64,000 nt of DNA, from assembly GCA_022711765.1 (NCBI GenBank), contig JAKLEB010000001.1, forward strand, positions 1,346,694-1,410,693. The letters are read 5' to 3'. Position 1 is the stretch's first letter; each line of letters begins with the position of its first letter. Below are positions 37,313 to 46,637 of this stretch, one piece after another. Below the pieces are notes generated by a model. It worked only from the letters and a program-made list of their open reading frames with translations. It had not been told where the DNA came from and did not search any database. Origin of the DNA: Candidatus Krumholzibacteriota bacterium (GTDB lineage Bacteria; Krumholzibacteriota; Krumholzibacteriia; LZORAL124-64-63). A program made the translations under genes and the position numbers.

Positions 37313-38533
37313 ATGGCCGCCCGATTCCACGAACTCGACTTCGCCCTGGGCGAGGACATCGACCTGTTGCGCGCCCACGTGCGCGAGTTCGCCCGGCGCG
37401 AGATCGAGCCGCTCGCCGAGCGCCTCGATCGGGACAACGAGTTCCCCCAGGCGCTCTGGCGCAAGCTCGGCGACGCGGGACTCCTGGGCATCACCGTCAG
37501 CGACGAGTACGGCGGCGCCGCGATGACCTACCTGGCCCACGTGGTGGCGATGGAGGAGATCAGCCGCGCCTCGGCCTCGGTCGGCCTCAGCTACGGCGCG
37601 CACTCCAACCTCTGCGTCAACCAGATCCACCGCAACGGCACGGCGGAGCAGAAGCGCCGCTACCTGCCGAAGCTCGTCTCGGGGGAGCACGTCGGCGCCC
37701 TCGCGATGAGCGAGACCGGCGCCGGCAGCGACGTCGTCGGCATGCGCCTGCGCGCCGAGCCGCGGGGCGACCACTACGTGCTCAACGGGACCAAGATGTG
37801 GATCACCAACGGGCCGGAGGCGCACACGCTGGTCGTCTACGGGAAGACGGCGCCCGAGCGGGGCGCCGGCGGGATCACCGCGTTCGTGATCGAGCGGGGG
37901 ATGCCGGGCTTCTCGACCGCCCAGAAGCTGGACAAGCTCGGCATGCGCGGTTCGCAGACCTGCGAGCTGATCTTCGAGGACTGCCGGGTGCCCGCCGCCA
38001 ACGTGCTGGGCCCCGCGGACGAAGGCGTGCGGGTCCTCATGAGCGGGCTCGACTACGAACGCGTCGTCCTCGCGGCCGGACCCCTGGGCATCCTGCGCGC
38101 GTGCCTCGACACGGTCGCCCCCTACGTCCACGAGCGCGAGCAGTTCGGTCAGCCGATCGGCGAGTTCCAGCTCGTTCGCGCCAAGCTGGCCGACATGTAC
38201 ACGCAGGCCAACGCGGCCCGAGCCTACGTCTACACGGTCGCGCGCGCGTGCGACCGCGGCGGCACCACGCGCAAGGACGCGGCCGGCGCGATCCTCTTCG
38301 CCGCCGAGACCGCGACCCGCATGGCGCTCGAGACGATCCAGATCCTGGGCGGCAACGGCTACATCAACGAGTTCCCCGCCGGCCGCCTCCTACGGGACGC
38401 CAAGCTCTACGAGATCGGCGCCGGCACGAGCGAGATCCGCCGCCTCTTGATCGGGCGCGAGCTCTTCGAGGAATCCGCTGCCGAGGGCGCGGCGGCGGCG
38501 CGCGCGCGCCGGCCGGCGGGAGGTGGCGCATGA
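37313..38533 (+). CDS. liuA: Isovaleryl-CoA dehydrogenase
   Basis: 406 residues. FAD-dependent oxidation of isovaleryl-CoA to 3-methylcrotonyl-CoA in leucine breakdown. Acyl-CoA dehydrogenase signatures: [35 protein letters not shown] and [23 protein letters not shown] followed by [10 protein letters not shown]. The catalytic base lies in [16 protein letters not shown] (E249), the position used by isovaleryl-CoA dehydrogenases and not the usual C-terminal Glu. GGAGAGAG precedes the ATG. The stop overlaps the next start (ATGA). First gene of a five-gene operon. Confidence 0.93.
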   Translation: MAARFHELDFALGEDIDLLRAHVREFARREIEPLAERLDRDNEFPQALWRKLGDAGLLGITVSDEYGGAAMTYLAHVVAMEEISRASASVGLSYGAHSNLCVNQIHRNGTAEQKRRYLPKLVSGEHVGALAMSETGAGSDVVGMRLRAEPRGDHYVLNGTKMWITNGPEAHTLVVYGKTAPERGAGGITAFVIERGMPGFSTAQKLDKLGMRGSQTCELIFEDCRVPAANVLGPADEGVRVLMSGLDYERVVLAAGPLGILRACLDTVAPYVHEREQFGQPIGEFQLVRAKLADMYTQANAARAYVYTVARACDRGGTTRKDAAGAILFAAETATRMALETIQILGGNGYINEFPAGRLLRDAKLYEIGAGTSEIRRLLIGRELFEESAAEGAAAARARRPAGGGA

Positions 38534-40137
38534 GCGTCCTGCGCAGCCAGATCGTCGCCCGCAGCGACCGCTTCCGCGAGAACGATCGCGCCATGCGGGA
38601 ACGGGTGGCCGACCTGCGCCGGGTGCTCGATACCGTCGAGGGCGGCGGCGGCCTGAAGGCCCAGGCGCGCCACCTCGCCCGCGGCAAGTTGCTGCCGCGG
38701 GACCGCATCCAGGCGCTGCTGGATCCGGGGTCGCCGTTCCTCGAGCTGAGCCAGCTCGCCGCCCACGAGGTCTATCCCGAGCCCGTGCCGGCTGCCGGCC
38801 TCATCACCGGGATCGGCCGGATCGACGGCCACGAATGCATGGTCGTCGTGAACGACGCCACCGTGAAGGGCGGCACGTACTATCCCCTGACCGTCAAGAA
38901 GCACCTGCGCGCCCAGGAGATCGCGGCGCGCTGCCAGCTGCCTTGCGTCTACCTGGTCGATTCCGGCGGCGCCAATCTGCCCTACCAGGACGAGGTGTTC
39001 CCCGACCGCGACCACTTCGGCCGCATCTTCCGCAACCAGGCGACCATGTCGGCGGCCGGCATCCCCCAGATCGCGGTCGTCCTCGGGATGTGCACGGCCG
39101 GCGGCGCCTACGTGCCGGCGATGGCCGACGAGGCGATCATCGTCAGGGAACAGGGCACGATCTACCTCGGCGGCCCGCCGCTCGTGAAGGCGGCGACCGG
39201 CGAGGACGTCACGGTCGAGGAGCTGGGCGGCGCCGATCTGCACACCCGCACGAGCGGCGTCGCCGACCACTTCGCCCTCGACGACCGCCACGCGCTGGCC
39301 CTCGCGCGCCGGGCAGTGCGCAACCTGAATCGCCGCAAACCGGTGGACCTGGTGCTGCGGGAGCCCGCGGCGCCGCTCTACCCCGCCGAGGAACTCTACG
39401 GAGTGGTCGGCACGGACCTCAAGAAGCCGTTCGAGATCCGCGAGGTCGTCGCGCGGCTGGTGGACGGCTCGGATTTCGACGAGTTCAAGACCCGCTACGG
39501 AGACACGCTCGTGACGGGGTTCGCCCACCTGCACGGGTATCCGGTGGGCGTCCTCGGCAACAACGGCATCCTGCACAGCGACTCGGCCCTGAAGGGCGCC
39601 CACTTCATCGAGCTGTGTTGCCAGCGCCGCCTCCCGCTCGTCTTCCTGCAGAACATCACCGGCTTCATGGTCGGCCGGAAGGCCGAGGCCGAGGGCATCG
39701 CGAAGCACGGCGCCAAGCTGGTGACCGCGGTCGCCTGCGCGCGCGTGCCGAAGTTCACGGTGCTCGTGGGCGGCAGCTACGGCGCCGGCAACTACGGGAT
39801 GTGCGGGCGCGCGTACGATCCGACGCTGCTGTTCATGTGGCCCAACGCCCGCATCTCGGTCATGGGCGGCGACCAGGCCGCCAACGTGCTGGCGATGGTG
39901 AGAGCCGAGAGCCTCGCGCGCGAGGGCAAGACCTGGAGCGACGCGGAGGCCGAGGCCTTCCGCCAGCCGATCCGCGACCGCTACGAGCTGCAGGGACATC
40001 CGTACTACGCCAGCGCCCGCCTCTGGGACGACGGCGTGATCGACCCCGCCCAGACCCGCGAGGTGCTGGCGCTGAGCATCTCGGCCGCACTCAACGCGCC
40101 GATCCCCGAGACCAGGTTCGGCGTCTTCCGGATGTAG
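38530..40137 (+). CDS. liuB: Methylcrotonyl-CoA carboxylase, carboxyltransferase subunit
   Basis: 535 residues, the beta subunit of 3-methylcrotonyl-CoA carboxylase. Transfers CO2 from carboxybiotin to 3-methylcrotonyl-CoA. Crotonase-fold halves carry [20 protein letters not shown] and [10 protein letters not shown], the hallmark separating this enzyme from propionyl-CoA carboxylase, plus [18 protein letters not shown] and the second-half [18 protein letters not shown]. The C-terminus [19 protein letters not shown] is typical. It overlaps liuA by four bases and is eight bases from liuC. Confidence 0.95.
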   Translation: MSVLRSQIVARSDRFRENDRAMRERVADLRRVLDTVEGGGGLKAQARHLARGKLLPRDRIQALLDPGSPFLELSQLAAHEVYPEPVPAAGLITGIGRIDGHECMVVVNDATVKGGTYYPLTVKKHLRAQEIAARCQLPCVYLVDSGGANLPYQDEVFPDRDHFGRIFRNQATMSAAGIPQIAVVLGMCTAGGAYVPAMADEAIIVREQGTIYLGGPPLVKAATGEDVTVEELGGADLHTRTSGVADHFALDDRHALALARRAVRNLNRRKPVDLVLREPAAPLYPAEELYGVVGTDLKKPFEIREVVARLVDGSDFDEFKTRYGDTLVTGFAHLHGYPVGVLGNNGILHSDSALKGAHFIELCCQRRLPLVFLQNITGFMVGRKAEAEGIAKHGAKLVTAVACARVPKFTVLVGGSYGAGNYGMCGRAYDPTLLFMWPNARISVMGGDQAANVLAMVRAESLAREGKTWSDAEAEAFRQPIRDRYELQGHPYYASARLWDDGVIDPAQTREVLALSISAALNAPIPETRFGVFRM

Positions 40138-40145
40138 GAGACCGC

Positions 40146-40943
40146 ATGCAGGAAATCCGCTCCACCTGCCGGGCGACCGCCGACGAGCGCGGCGTGGTCG
40201 AGCTCGTCCTCGACCGGCCCGACAAGCACAACGCCCTCTCGGCCGGGATGGTCCGTGAACTCGACGAGCTGTTGCGGTGGGGCGCGGCGGTCCCCGGGCT
40301 GCGGGCCCTGGTCGTGCGCGCGACCGGCAAGGTCTTCTCGGCCGGCGCCGATCTGGCCGACATGCAGCTCATGGCCGGCGCCGAGCGCCAGGAGAACCTG
40401 GACGACGCCGTGCGGCTGGCGAAGCTGCTGCGCCGGCTCGACACCTTCCCGCGCCCGGTGCTGGCGGTGGTGCAGGGCTCGGCCTTCGGCGGCGCGGTCG
40501 GACTGTGCTGCTGCTGCGACACCGCGATCGCGGCACCGCAGGCGCGGTTCTGCCTGAGCGAAGCCCGGCTCGGCCTCGCGGCCGCCGTGATCTCGCCGTA
40601 CGTGGTGCGCGCCCTCGGGCCGCGCCTGGCCCGCCACTGCGCGCTCACCGCGGAGATGGTCGACGCGGCCGCCGCCCTGCGCTATGGCCTCGTCCACGAG
40701 GTCGTCGACGACGTCGACGCGGGCGTCCGCCGCTGGCTCGCCGCCGTGCTCCAGGGCGCGCCGGGCGCCCAGGCGGCCGTGAAGGACCTGGTGCAGCGGG
40801 TGCACGGCCACCCCGTGAACGACAGCCTGATCCGGGAGACCGCGCTGGTGATCGCCGATCTGCGCGCCCGCCCCGAGGGTCGCGAGGGGCTCGAGGCCTT
40901 CCTCGCGAAACGACCGCCGGCGTGGGCGCCGCGCAAGGAGTAG
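40146..40943 (+). CDS. liuC: Enoyl-CoA hydratase family, probable methylglutaconyl-CoA hydratase
   Basis: 265 residues of crotonase fold. RPDKHNALSAGMVREL at the N-terminus, KVFSAGADLADM (oxyanion strand 1) and QGSAFGGAVGLCCCCDTAIA (oxyanion strand 2), then FCLSEARLGLAAAVISPYV. The first of the usual two catalytic Glu positions is occupied by LSEARLGLAAA (Glu present). Assignment to hydration of 3-methylglutaconyl-CoA rests on the position between the two carboxylase genes, as in liu clusters elsewhere. A four-Cys run (LCCCCDT) is unusual. Confidence 0.88.
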   Translation: MQEIRSTCRATADERGVVELVLDRPDKHNALSAGMVRELDELLRWGAAVPGLRALVVRATGKVFSAGADLADMQLMAGAERQENLDDAVRLAKLLRRLDTFPRPVLAVVQGSAFGGAVGLCCCCDTAIAAPQARFCLSEARLGLAAAVISPYVVRALGPRLARHCALTAEMVDAAAALRYGLVHEVVDDVDAGVRRWLAAVLQGAPGAQAAVKDLVQRVHGHPVNDSLIRETALVIADLRARPEGREGLEAFLAKRPPAWAPRKE

Positions 40944-40946
40944 GTC

Positions 40947-42947
40947 GTGCTGCGCAAGCTCCTGATCGCCAACCGGGGCGAGATCGCGTGCCGGGTCATC
41001 CGCACCGCCCGCCTGCTGGGCATCCGCTGCGTCGCCGTGTACTCGGACGCCGACGCGGAGGCCCTGCACGTGACGATGGCCGACGAAGCGGTCCGGATCG
41101 GACCGGCGCCCAGCGGCGAGAGCTACCTGAACCAGGAGCGGATCCTCGCCGCCGCGAAGCAGACCGGGGCCGACGCCGTGCATCCCGGCTACGGCTTCCT
41201 CTCCGAGAACGCCGGCTTCGCGCGCCGGTGCACCGACGCGGGACTGGTCTTCGTGGGACCGCCGCCCGGCGCGATCGACGCCATGGGCAACAAGAGCCGC
41301 GCGAAGGCGATCATGGCCGACGCCGGCGTGCCGATGCTGCCCGGCTACTACGGCGAGGACCAGGCTGACGAGACCCTGTCCGCCGCCGCCGCCGCCGCGG
41401 GCTACCCGATCCTGATCAAGGCGGCGATGGGCGGCGGCGGCAAGGGGATGCGCGTAGTCGAGAGCGCCGATCACTTCGCCGACGCGCTGCGCCTCGCCCG
41501 CGGCGAGGCCCGCAGCGCCTTCGGGGACGACCGCGTGCTGCTGGAGCGCTACCTGGCGCGGCCCCGGCACGTCGAGGTGCAGGTCTTCGCCGACCTCCAC
41601 GGCCACTGCATCTACCTCGGGGACCGCGATTGCTCGATCCAGCGCCGCCACCAGAAGATCATCGAGGAAGCGCCGGCGCCCGGCCTCGCCGACGCGCTGC
41701 GGCGCGAGATGGGCGAGGCGGCCGTGCGCGCCGCGCTCGCCGTCGGCTACGCGGGCGCCGGAACGGTCGAGTTCCTCCTCGGGGAGGACGGCAGCTTCTC
41801 GTTCATGGAGATGAACACCCGCCTGCAGGTCGAACACCCGGTGACCGAGCTGGTCACCGGACAGGACCTGGTGAAGTGGCAGCTCCTGGTCGCCGCAGGC
41901 TCGCCGCTGCCGCTGGCGCAGGACGAGGTGCGAGTTCACGGCCACGCGATCGAGGCCCGCATCTACGCCGAGGACCCGGACGACGACTTCAAGCCCGCTC
42001 CCGGCCGGATCACGTTCATGGCCGAGCCCGAGCCGTCGCGCCACGTGCGCGTCGACAGCGGCGTGCGCGAGAACGACGTGATCTCCAGCCACTACGATCC
42101 GATGATCGCCAAGCTGATCTGCTGGGACGAGGACCGACCGCTCGCGATCCGGCGGATCAACCGGGCGCTCGACGATTTCCGGATCGTCGGCGTCACTCAC
42201 AACCTGAATTTTCTCGCGAACGTCCTCGACTCGCGACCGTTCATCGCCGGCGACCTCTCGACCCGGTTCCTGGCCGACCACGCCGGGTTGCTGGTCGGCA
42301 CCGCGGGACTCTCGCCGATACGCTTCCAGGCCCTCGCCGCCCTCTACCTGGTGCTCTGCCAGGGCCGCCAGGCCCGCACGGCCGACGAGCTGACCAGCGA
42401 TCCGCGCTCGCCGTGGTCGGCCCTGCCCAACTGGCGGCTGAACCGCCCCGCGCGTTGCACCATCCGGCTGCTCGATCACGAGGGCCACGAGATTCTCGTG
42501 GGCGTGGTGTGCGAACCCGACGGCTCGTTCCGGCTCGACGTGGCCGAGCAGGAGATCCGCGCCACGGCCCGCCTGCACGATCGCGACCTCTTCGCCGAGC
42601 TGGACGGCCACTCGCTCAAGGCGACGGTCACCGCGTCGACCTCCGCCGTGACCGTGCACTTCCGCCATCACGTGCACACGTTCGCCTTGCCGCTGCCGGC
42701 CCTGGCCGCCGAGGAGGCGGCCGCCGGCGGCCAGCTGAACGCCCCGATCAACGGCATCGTCGTCGGCATCCACTGCCAGGAGGGCGACGACGTCAAGCGC
42801 GGCTCGACCCTGGTCGTGGTCGAGGCCATGAAGATGCAATACAGCATCTGCGCGCCGGAGGACGGCACGGTCAAGGCCCTGCTCTACGCCGTGGGCGATC
42901 AGGTGCAGGAAGGCCAGCCGCTCCTGATCCTGGAAGGCAAGGCGTGA
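40947..42947 (+). CDS. liuD: Methylcrotonyl-CoA carboxylase, biotin-containing subunit
   Basis: 666 residues. Biotin carboxylase plus biotin carrier. The biotin carboxylase domain runs from LLIANRGEIACRVIRTARLLG through HPGYGFLSENAGFA, KAAMGGGGKGMRVV (ATP-grasp glycine loop), DCSIQRRHQKIIEEAP and EMNTRLQVEHPVTELVTG. The carrier domain is at the end, with VVVEAMKMQYS; Lys 629 would be biotinylated. GTG start three bases after the liuC stop, and CAAGGAG precedes it. The stop overlaps the next ATG by one base. Confidence 0.95.
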   Translation: MLRKLLIANRGEIACRVIRTARLLGIRCVAVYSDADAEALHVTMADEAVRIGPAPSGESYLNQERILAAAKQTGADAVHPGYGFLSENAGFARRCTDAGLVFVGPPPGAIDAMGNKSRAKAIMADAGVPMLPGYYGEDQADETLSAAAAAAGYPILIKAAMGGGGKGMRVVESADHFADALRLARGEARSAFGDDRVLLERYLARPRHVEVQVFADLHGHCIYLGDRDCSIQRRHQKIIEEAPAPGLADALRREMGEAAVRAALAVGYAGAGTVEFLLGEDGSFSFMEMNTRLQVEHPVTELVTGQDLVKWQLLVAAGSPLPLAQDEVRVHGHAIEARIYAEDPDDDFKPAPGRITFMAEPEPSRHVRVDSGVRENDVISSHYDPMIAKLICWDEDRPLAIRRINRALDDFRIVGVTHNLNFLANVLDSRPFIAGDLSTRFLADHAGLLVGTAGLSPIRFQALAALYLVLCQGRQARTADELTSDPRSPWSALPNWRLNRPARCTIRLLDHEGHEILVGVVCEPDGSFRLDVAEQEIRATARLHDRDLFAELDGHSLKATVTASTSAVTVHFRHHVHTFALPLPALAAEEAAAGGQLNAPINGIVVGIHCQEGDDVKRGSTLVVVEAMKMQYSICAPEDGTVKALLYAVGDQVQEGQPLLILEGKA

Positions 42948-43876
42948 TGGGCCGCCGGCCGCGGCACGCCTTCGTCGTCGAGAGCTGCCTGAGCGGCCTG
43001 CGATCGCGCGCGCTGCCGATGTCCCTGGACGACCGCGTCGAGCTCGTCGAACGCCTGCTGCACGCGGGCCTCTGCGACGTCGAGGTCGGAGGATGCCGGC
43101 CTGGCGCCACCGCGCGCGAGCTGCTGGCGCACCTGCCCCGCCGGCCGGACATCCGGCTGCCCGTGGTGGTCACGGACCCCGCTGAGCTCGCCGAGACGCT
43201 GGCCGCGGACATCGACGGGCTCACCGTCACGGTCCCGAGCACGGAGAGCGCCGCGCGGCATGAGTTCGGCTGCTCGACCGAGGACAGCCTCCGCCGCCTG
43301 GAGCCCGTGGCCTTGCTCGCCGAGAGGCGCGGCGTGCGCCTGCGCGGGATCCTCAGCGGCGCGGTGGCGTGTCCGCACGAGGGTCCGGTCGAGCCGCGCG
43401 CGTGCGCCGAGCTGTGCAGCGAGCTGCGCAACCTGGGCTGCTTCGAGGTGAGCCTGGCCGACACGACCGGCGCCGGCGACCCCGCGAGCGTGCGCCGGCT
43501 GTGGGACGCGTGCGCCGGTCGCATCGGCCCCGACCGTCTCGCCGCGCGCTTCTGGGACACGCGCGGTCTCGCGCTCGCGAACCTCGGGACGCTCCTGCCG
43601 CTCGGCCTGCAGACGATCGACGCCGCGCTGGGCTCCGTTCGGGGCGGGATCGGCCCGATCGCCACCGAGGACGTCGTGGCGCTCCTCGATTCGCTGGACA
43701 TCGAGACCTGGATCGACCGGGAGCTGCTCGCGGAGACCGCGTGGTGGCTGGGCGCTCACACGGGGCGCGGTCCGGCGGGCGCGCGCCGGTGGGACCACCG
43801 GAGGTCGGCCATGACCCGCCGTCCTTCCCGGCAGTTTACACGGCACGTTTCCGTGGATTATCCTCGCGGCACCTAG
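42947..43876 (+). CDS. HMG-CoA lyase homologue lacking most catalytic residues
   Basis: 309 residues, alignable end to end with hydroxymethylglutaryl-CoA lyase: CDVEVGGC, CSTEDSLRRLEP, GCFEVSLADTTGAGDP, DTRGLALANLGTLLPLGLQT, IATEDVVALLDSLDIET. In the human enzyme the essential residues are R41, D42, H233, H235 and C266. Here the first pair aligns with L15-S16 (FVVESCLSGLR for IVEVGPRDGLQ) and the two metal His with R201 and W203 (RFWDT for HCHDT). The GGCPYAxGA loop with the Cys is deleted (VRGGIGPIATED). Only the E72 and D204 equivalents (E46, D172) remain. It ends the liu operon where the lyase normally sits. By sequence it should not cleave HMG-CoA, so it is either a pseudoenzyme or a repurposed protein. 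The last 30 residues are basic, low-complexity sequence. Confidence 0.8.
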   Translation: MGRRPRHAFVVESCLSGLRSRALPMSLDDRVELVERLLHAGLCDVEVGGCRPGATARELLAHLPRRPDIRLPVVVTDPAELAETLAADIDGLTVTVPSTESAARHEFGCSTEDSLRRLEPVALLAERRGVRLRGILSGAVACPHEGPVEPRACAELCSELRNLGCFEVSLADTTGAGDPASVRRLWDACAGRIGPDRLAARFWDTRGLALANLGTLLPLGLQTIDAALGSVRGGIGPIATEDVVALLDSLDIETWIDRELLAETAWWLGAHTGRGPAGARRWDHRRSAMTRRPSRQFTRHVSVDYPRGT

Positions 43877-43938
43877 CAACCGGGACGACGTGGTGTTCGA
43901 GCCGCGGCACCGACCGCGGCCAGGAAAGGGGACGATCC

Positions 43939-44280
43939 GTGAAAATCAACCGCAACCCCCACGAGAAGGCCATGGTGCTTCAGCTTTCAGGCGACATCCT
44001 GGGAGGCCCCGATTACGAGCTGTTCACCCGGACGATCAAGGAGCTGATCGACGAGGGTCACGTGGATCTGGTCCTGGACATGGGCAAGGTGCGCTACATC
44101 AATTCCACCGGTCTCGGCGTCCTCGTGAGCGGGTTCACCACGTTGCGGAAGAACATGGGCCAGATGAAGATCTGCAACCTGAGCACGCGGATCGACCGCC
44201 TCTTCTCCGTGACCAGCCTGACCGCGGTCTTCCCCACGTTCGAGAGCCTGGACGACGCGCTGGCATCGTTCGAGGAATGA
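43939..44280 (+). CDS. STAS-domain anti-sigma factor antagonist
   Basis: 113 residues, a single STAS domain of SpoIIAA type. The GTG at 43939 follows AGGAAAGGGG. LVLDMGKVRYINSTGLGVLVSGF holds the conserved loop with Ser (INSTGLG) that a partner kinase phosphorylates in the family. VFPTFESLDDALASFEE is the usual end. Cytosolic. It binds an anti-sigma kinase in the unphosphorylated state; no such kinase gene is nearby. It is probably a separate unit, since 62 bases and a change of function separate it from the liu operon. Confidence 0.92.
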   Translation: MKINRNPHEKAMVLQLSGDILGGPDYELFTRTIKELIDEGHVDLVLDMGKVRYINSTGLGVLVSGFTTLRKNMGQMKICNLSTRIDRLFSVTSLTAVFPTFESLDDALASFEE

Positions 44281-44292
44281 GCGCAGAATCGA

Positions 44293-44316
44293 GGGCCGGT
44301 CCCGCGGGACCGGCCC
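44293..44316. terminator. Perfect GC palindrome between converging genes
   Basis: gggccggtcccg followed immediately by its complement, 24 bases, between the STAS gene and the converging lepB. Flanking gag/ctc can add pairs. No T-run, so probably a bidirectional GC-type terminator. Confidence 0.6.
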
Positions 44317-44341
44317 CTCCACTCGCCGCCGATTCGCTCCG

Positions 44342-45025
44342 CTAGAGTCCGTCGCCGAACCGACCCCACCGCGGTCCCCAGTGGCGATCGCGGTCGAGGC
44401 TGAAGGCGACGCCTTCCACGCGACCTTCCAGCTGGTCGCTCGGCACGAAGCCGAAGACCCGGCCGTCGGCGCTGTTGTCGCGATTGTCGCCGAGGACGAG
44501 CACGCTGCCGGCGGGAACCTCCACCGGTCCCCAGTTCCGCAGCCTGGGGCCCCGGTCCGTCGTCATCACCGGGTGCGCACGACCGGCGAGGTCCTCGGTG
44601 AACCAGCCGTGCTCGTGGCCGTCGTCCGGGCGCAAGGGCCACGCGGGCGCCGGCGCGGGCGTGTAGACGAGCGGGGTGCCGTCGAGGACGAGTCGCCCGT
44701 CGCGCATGGCGACGACGTCCCCCGCAACGGCGACCACGCGCTTGACGAGGCGCTGGCCATCGGCCGGGGACGGGAACGTCACGATGTCGCCGCGGACCGG
44801 CTCCGCCCAGGTCGCCACGCGCAGGCGCGTGAACGGCACCTTGAGGCCGTAGGCGAGCTTGTTCACCACCACGCGGTCGCCGACCAGGATCGTGGGCTCC
44901 ATCGAGCCCGAGGGCACGTCGTACCAGTCGGCCAGCGACGAGCGAAACGTGAACAGGACGCCGATCATCACGAGAGTGATCGACCATTCGCGCGATTGGC
45001 GCCGCACTTTCGGGGAAATTCGCAT
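44342..45025 (-). CDS. lepB: Signal peptidase I
   Basis: 227 residues. Cleaves signal peptides of exported proteins at the inner membrane. One N-terminal helix (SITLVMIGVLFTFRSSLADW). The catalytic Ser-Lys dyad is S41 in VPSGSMEPTI and K95 in RLVKRVVAVAGD. VLVLGDNRDNSADGRVFGFV is the conserved box E. A longer loop than in E. coli lies between boxes D and E (about 120-165). Several substrates of this enzyme are encoded in the window. Divergent from the radical SAM gene across a 213-base gap that contains only an AT-rich patch near 45112-45122. Confidence 0.95.
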   Translation of the reverse strand: MRISPKVRRQSREWSITLVMIGVLFTFRSSLADWYDVPSGSMEPTILVGDRVVVNKLAYGLKVPFTRLRVATWAEPVRGDIVTFPSPADGQRLVKRVVAVAGDVVAMRDGRLVLDGTPLVYTPAPAPAWPLRPDDGHEHGWFTEDLAGRAHPVMTTDRGPRLRNWGPVEVPAGSVLVLGDNRDNSADGRVFGFVPSDQLEGRVEGVAFSLDRDRHWGPRWGRFGDGL

Positions 45026-45238
45026 GGCGCTCCTTTCGGCCCGGGCCGTGCGGTTGAGAACCCCGCCGGGCCGCGCCCGTTCCCGCTCGATGGCGGGTCG
45101 AGGAATGAAACGATATATTCAATGTTCGCCGACGATCGGTCGTTGGATCCACGGTACTCAACGGAAAGGACACCCGTTCCACCGCCGCAGGAGCTGGTCG
45201 CGGCCCCTGTGCGGCGCCGGGGTCTCGCGGAGGCCGCC

Positions 45239-46507
45239 ATGACGACGTCCACGCTCGACACGACGACGCTCTATCGGATTCCCTGGACCCTCGCCGACAA
45301 CGGCATCTCCTGGCTCGAACCGACCGCGCTGTGCAATCTGCAGTGCGACGGATGCTACCGCCGCCAGGCGGAGGATCCGCACAAGTCCTGGGACGAGGTC
45401 ATGGGCGAGCTGGACACCCTCCAGCGCCTGCGGCGTTGCGACTGCATCTCGATCGCCGGCGGCGATCCGCTGCTCTACCCGCGGATCGTCGACCTCGTGG
45501 CCGACATCGGGCGGCGCGGCCTCAAGCCGATCGTCAACACGAACGGCGTGGCCCTCTCGGGCGGGCTTCTCGCCGACCTCAAGCGCGCCGGCGTCTTCGG
45601 CTTCACCTTCCACGTCGACAGCCGGCAGGGCCGCGGCGGCCGCTGGGCGGGCAAGAACGACAGCGAGCTGAACGACCTTCGCCTGGAATACGCCGAGATG
45701 GTCGGCCGGGCCGGCGGCATCGCCTGCAGCTTCAACGCCACGGTCTACGCCGAGAACCTCGACCACGTCCCGTCGATGCTCGCCTGGGCCCACCGTCACA
45801 TCGACCTGGTCCAGACGATGGTGTTCATCTGTTTCCGCCACGTCGTGCCCTCGCTGCCGTTCGACTGGTACGCAGGCGATCGGCGAGTCGAGTGGGACGA
45901 CATCTGGTACAGCAGCGAGCAGGACCGCGAGATCGAGATCGACGCGCGCACGCTCGTCGCCAAGGCCCGCGAGCAGGACCCCCGCTTCCAGCCGGCCGCG
46001 TTCCTCAACGGCACCCACGACACCCAGGCCTGCAAGTGGCTGCTCACCGAGCGAGCAGGCAACCGCCGGGCGATCTTCGGCTACCTCGGCCCTCGGTTCG
46101 TCGAGGCGGTCATGGGGACCCACCACCTGCGTCACGGCAGGTATCCGAGCTACATCGCGCCGGCGGTCGCCCGCCACGGCAGGACGGCGATGCTGCTCGC
46201 CGGCGCGGTCGACCGCGACGCCCGGCAAGCCTGGCGGACCTATCTCGGCGCCGCACTGCGGCGCCCGGCGCACCTCCTGCGTCGCGTCCACCTGCAGAGC
46301 GTCATGTTCATCCAGCCGGTGGACTTCCAGAGCGATGGCGAGCAGAGCATGTGCGACGGCTGTCCCGACATCACCGTCCACGAGGGCAAGCTCGTCTGGT
46401 CGTGCCGCCTCGAGGAGATCAAGCAGTACGGTAGGTTCCTGCGCACGGTGCCGCGCGAAGGCCCCGGCAGGTGCCGCCCGGCGAGCTGCCGGAAGGCCGA
46501 GGGATGA
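45239..46507 (+). CDS. Radical SAM protein with C-terminal Cys cluster, function unknown
   Basis: 422 residues. CNLQCDGC (C32, C36, C39; CxxxCxxC) binds the [4Fe-4S] cluster that cleaves S-adenosylmethionine. SIAGGDPLLYP is the glycine-rich SAM motif of MoaA-like members, and KPIVNTNGVALSGGLLADLK matches strand 3. The barrel ends near residue 230. The C-terminal half is distinct: an all-Cys patch, MCDGCPDITVHEGKLVWSC, preceded by HLQSVMFIQPVDFQSD, could hold an auxiliary cluster. GCGGAGG precedes the ATG. It stands alone, so no substrate can be inferred; a membrane- or lipid-associated reaction is only one option. Confidence 0.8.
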   Translation: MTTSTLDTTTLYRIPWTLADNGISWLEPTALCNLQCDGCYRRQAEDPHKSWDEVMGELDTLQRLRRCDCISIAGGDPLLYPRIVDLVADIGRRGLKPIVNTNGVALSGGLLADLKRAGVFGFTFHVDSRQGRGGRWAGKNDSELNDLRLEYAEMVGRAGGIACSFNATVYAENLDHVPSMLAWAHRHIDLVQTMVFICFRHVVPSLPFDWYAGDRRVEWDDIWYSSEQDREIEIDARTLVAKAREQDPRFQPAAFLNGTHDTQACKWLLTERAGNRRAIFGYLGPRFVEAVMGTHHLRHGRYPSYIAPAVARHGRTAMLLAGAVDRDARQAWRTYLGAALRRPAHLLRRVHLQSVMFIQPVDFQSDGEQSMCDGCPDITVHEGKLVWSCRLEEIKQYGRFLRTVPREGPGRCRPASCRKAEG

Positions 46508-46544
46508 ATCCGGCGTGCTCCCGGCTCGGGCTCGGTGAAGATGA

Positions 46545-46571
46545 AAAGCGAGGATTAGAACCTCGATTTCT
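46545..46571 (+). terminator. Weak hairpin after the radical SAM gene
   Basis: cgagg (46549-46553) and cctcg (46561-46565) around attagaa, flanked by aaa...ttt that can extend the stem, followed by atttctt. It lies about 40 bases after the stop. A short AT-rich intrinsic terminator is plausible. The same bases mimic a tRNA T-arm on the minus strand (see rejected items). Confidence 0.35.
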
Positions 46572-46637
46572 TGAACATAACTGTCCAACGCGGTAACATC
46601 GATCAGCGCTCCAGTGCCGAACCAGGGAGGTCGGACC

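Noticed and set aside
46549..46565. tRNA T-arm-like sequence on the minus strand (five-pair stem, seven-base loop)
   Set aside because: No matching acceptor, D or anticodon arms can be drawn at the required distances, and the loop is TTCTAAT and not TTCRAAT. It is explained equally well as a short hairpin after the radical SAM gene.
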